Of a DNA stretch of 22,332 nt, positions 20,601 to 22,332 are shown piece after piece (positions within the stretch are counted from its first letter, which is position 1; each line of letters starts with the position of its first letter). The position numbers were made by a program, and so were the translations under genes. The stretch lies in contig JAGBFZ010000161.1 of NCBI GenBank assembly GCA_018110855.1, positions 1 through 22,332 on the forward strand, in the 5' to 3' direction. The stretch comes from Oscillospiraceae bacterium. Its GTDB lineage: Bacteria; Bacillota; Clostridia; Oscillospirales; Ruminococcaceae. The notes below the pieces were generated by a model that was given only the letters and a program-made list of their open reading frames with translations, searched no databases and was not told the origin of the DNA.

Positions 20601-21806
20601 ATGAGAAATCGACTATTTGCAGCGGTCTTATCTGCTGTATTTTTATGCTCATGCTCTGCTGTTTCAGAAGAGGAGGCTGTTCCTGCGGTTATAACGGAGC
20701 TCACCGATACGGAGATCGTCACCTCCGTTACCACCGAGGAGACTACGGTTACAACTACAGCTGCGACTGAGCCGCCTGTTGTTTCAAAAACCGTTACTTT
20801 CACCGCTCTGGGGGATAATCTTATCCACTCCTCCATTTACAATCAGGCGGCAAGACGTGCCGGGGGGAACGGCTATGATTTCGAATATGCTTATGCGGGG
20901 GCTGCCGATCTTTTTGATAAGGCGGACATTACTGTTCTGAATCAGGAGACCCTTATCTGCAACGATATTTTTGAGCCGTCCACATATCCATGCTTTAACA
21001 GTCCTGTGGCTCTGGGCGATTACATGGCGGAGCTTGGAGTTGACGTTTTCACCATTGCAAACAATCACACTCTTGACAAGGGCGTTAAGGGGCTGACCGC
21101 TTGTCTCGATTATTACGATGAACGGGGCATGATACGGGTGGGAGCATATCGGAACGAGGCTGACAGGGCGGATATCAGAGTGATGGAGGTCGACGGTGTT
21201 ACTGTCTCGTTCCTTTGCTACACCGAGAGCCTGAACGGGCTTAGTCTCCCTGCGGACACCGAGCTGCAGATAGGCAGATTTGACAAGGATACCATTATTG
21301 AGGAAATTATTGCGGCAAAGGAAATTTCCGATATCTGTGTTGTTTCCCTCCACTGGGGTACCGAAAACAGCAGTGCGGTGGAGGATTATCAGCGGCAGGC
21401 AGCATTGGAATTTGCCGAGGCGGGGGCTGATGTTATTATCGGAAATCACCCTCATGTTCTCAGAGAAGTGGAGCTGATCGGGACTGAGGACGGCAGGCAG
21501 GCTTTATGCGCTTATTCCTTAGGCAATCTCATTTCCGCTCAGTCGGTAGGTACTAATCTTATCGGCGGAGTGCTGAATTTCAATGTTACGGTGGAGGAAA
21601 ATAAGGACAATATTATCGGGGATATTGAGTTTATCCCGATTGTAACTCATTATGACGGTAAATTCAGCAATGTCCGTCTTTACAAGCTCTCCGATTACAC
21701 CCCCGAAATGGCAAATTCTCATGGTGTGCGGAGTATGTCGAAATTTGATCATGACTATATTCTGGATTATCTTGAGAGCAAGGGGCTTATTGAAGAGGGT
21801 CCATGA
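20601..21806 (+). CDS. CapA-like lipoprotein (poly-gamma-glutamate synthesis/metallophosphatase family)
   Basis: The 401-residue protein has a signal peptide with a lipobox-like LCSC (15-18), suggesting lipid anchoring at Cys18. A Thr/Glu/Val-rich spacer (about 22-60) leads to a CapA domain (about 64-390). Metal-site motifs of this calcineurin-like fold are present: GDN (71-73), NQE (114-116), ANNHTLDKG (153-161), SLHWGTE (249-255) and GNHPHV (281-286). In Bacillus, CapA/PgsA takes part in poly-gamma-glutamate capsule assembly. No capB or capC genes are here, so an isolated envelope role is more likely. GGGGG about 8 bases before the ATG is an unremarkable ribosome binding site. It is a single gene with a consensus promoter. 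Confidence 0.88.
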   Translation: MRNRLFAAVLSAVFLCSCSAVSEEEAVPAVITELTDTEIVTSVTTEETTVTTTAATEPPVVSKTVTFTALGDNLIHSSIYNQAARRAGGNGYDFEYAYAGAADLFDKADITVLNQETLICNDIFEPSTYPCFNSPVALGDYMAELGVDVFTIANNHTLDKGVKGLTACLDYYDERGMIRVGAYRNEADRADIRVMEVDGVTVSFLCYTESLNGLSLPADTELQIGRFDKDTIIEEIIAAKEISDICVVSLHWGTENSSAVEDYQRQAALEFAEAGADVIIGNHPHVLREVELIGTEDGRQALCAYSLGNLISAQSVGTNLIGGVLNFNVTVEENKDNIIGDIEFIPIVTHYDGKFSNVRLYKLSDYTPEMANSHGVRSMSKFDHDYILDYLESKGLIEEGP

Positions 21807-21827
21807 CTATGTTACGATATACGATAT

Positions 21828-21862
21828 AAAAAAGGCATTGCAGCACATTTTCGCTGCAATGC
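21828..21862 (-). terminator. Leftward terminator next to the repeat element
   Basis: The stem GCATTGCAGC/GCTGCAATGC (21835-21844, 21853-21862), one pair longer if flanking bases are included, is followed on the minus strand by TTTTTT. It would end leftward transcription coming through the element from the gene at the right edge. In the rightward direction there is no T run, so it serves capA poorly. Confidence 0.7.
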
Positions 21863-22214
21863 CTCAGTCTGTCGAAAAAGAAATGACAATTGTATAATAT
21901 GCACAACCTCATACAAAAATTGCTTTGTCAAAAACGTTCCACCGGAACGTTTTTGAGGAAAGTTTTGCACAACCGCCATAGAAGGGGCGCGGTCTTGTTC
22001 GCGCCCCTCGGAAATGCTGTCGCATTTCCTCACCCCTGCTCCGTTTTCTTGATTAAAAGGAGATTTCGCCCTCTGCGGAGGGCGACAAGGTGGGGGCTTG
22101 TTTGCAAGACCAATGCCCCCTTGACCCCCGCCACCTTTGAAAAGGTGGACGAAACTTTTAGAGTGGCATTAGTTGTGCATATTTTTTTATTTGACCACTT
22201 CATCGACAAGCTGA
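21863..22214 (+). repeat. Dispersed multi-hairpin element, copy 2
   Basis: It is the reverse-complement partner of 2494-2836. Its ends TCAGTCTGTCGA (21864-21875) and TCGACAAGCTGA (22203-22214) are imperfect inverted repeats (10 of 12). The same series of hairpins is present, including AAAAACGTTCC-ACC-GGAACGTTTTT (21930-21954). One hairpin differs: at 22086-22123 a longer stem with a CTTG/CAAG inner stem replaces the short one of copy 1 at 2589-2609. A hairpin also follows its right end (22215-22243). The gap 21807-22256 holds only this element and the flanking hairpins. Confidence 0.85.
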
Positions 22215-22256
22215 ATGCGCTGCCCCCGAAAAAGCAGCCGCATAATTTATCTCAAA

Positions 22257-22332
22257 TCACACATTTATCTCCGCAGATTCATGAGTAAGCTCGCTGTACC
22301 TGTCAAGAACGGGCTTCACGCACTCCTCGAGG
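22257..22332 (-). CDS. 3' end of a leftward gene cut by the window edge
   Basis: An open frame enters from the right edge and ends at a TGA (22257-22259). It encodes 24 residues, LEECVKPVLDRYSELTHESAEINV, which look like the end of a helical protein. Support comes from codon-like composition and from the leftward terminator at 21828-21862. The product is unknown. Confidence 0.5.
   Translation of the reverse strand, partial: LEECVKPVLDRYSELTHESAEINV

Overview
The window looks like chromosomal DNA from a gut-type, low-to-mid GC Firmicute, most likely a Ruminococcus-like member of the Clostridia. The basis is strong Shine-Dalgarno sites, consensus SigA-type promoters with 17-base spacers, IreB, MreBCD, a YceG-family protein, RecA-RecX-ComEA, and AT-rich intergenic DNA. 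The genus is an inference from gene content, not from a marker match. No rRNA, tRNA, CRISPR array or transposase gene was seen.

Layout. 1-2480: a leftward recA-recX-comEA unit with overlapping or closely packed genes, and a separate leftward promoter running off the left edge. 2494-2836: one copy of a multi-hairpin dispersed element. 2967-7772: a tight leftward three-gene operon. Its first gene is a cytosolic trypsin/HtrA-like protease carrying a YceG-like N-domain, the second is a full YceG-like protein with three related segments, and the third is a propeller-like protein with an N-terminal hydrophobic segment. 7844-8030: two copies of a second, short hairpin repeat family. 8298-9579: rightward ireB and a PdaA-type polysaccharide deacetylase. 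9886-11905: a YeiH-family transporter with an apparent frameshift near its end, divergent from a LysR regulator. The two genes share a symmetric promoter palindrome, and the LysR C-terminus is encoded by a copy of the second repeat.

11990-12403: a compact locus with the layout of a type I toxin-antitoxin module. It has a 32-residue hydrophobic peptide gene on the minus strand with a near-perfect ribosome binding site, a consensus promoter for its mRNA, a convergent consensus promoter for a short plus-strand RNA ending in a strong terminator, and a long inverted repeat that would let the two ends of the peptide mRNA pair. It is too small for standard gene calling and is the most interesting unannotated item here.

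12546-17871: a leftward operon mreB-mreC-mreD, a Dabb-domain gene and a GH36 alpha-galactosidase. 17933-19180: a rightward manganese-type CDF exporter behind a palindromic operator. 19236-20473: a small membrane protein and a TetR regulator, each preceded by the same TAACA-N-TGTTA operator, so probably one self-controlled regulon. 20521-21806: a CapA-like lipoprotein. 21863-22214: a second, inverted copy of the multi-hairpin element, followed by the 3' end of a leftward gene cut by the window edge.

Functional themes are recombination and competence (recA, recX, comEA), envelope construction and its control (mreBCD, pdaA, ireB, capA), transport (YeiH, CDF), a possible stress-response cassette (YceG-protease operon) and repeat-rich intergenic DNA. 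Many intergenic regions hold RNA-forming repeats whose pairing is kept despite sequence change.
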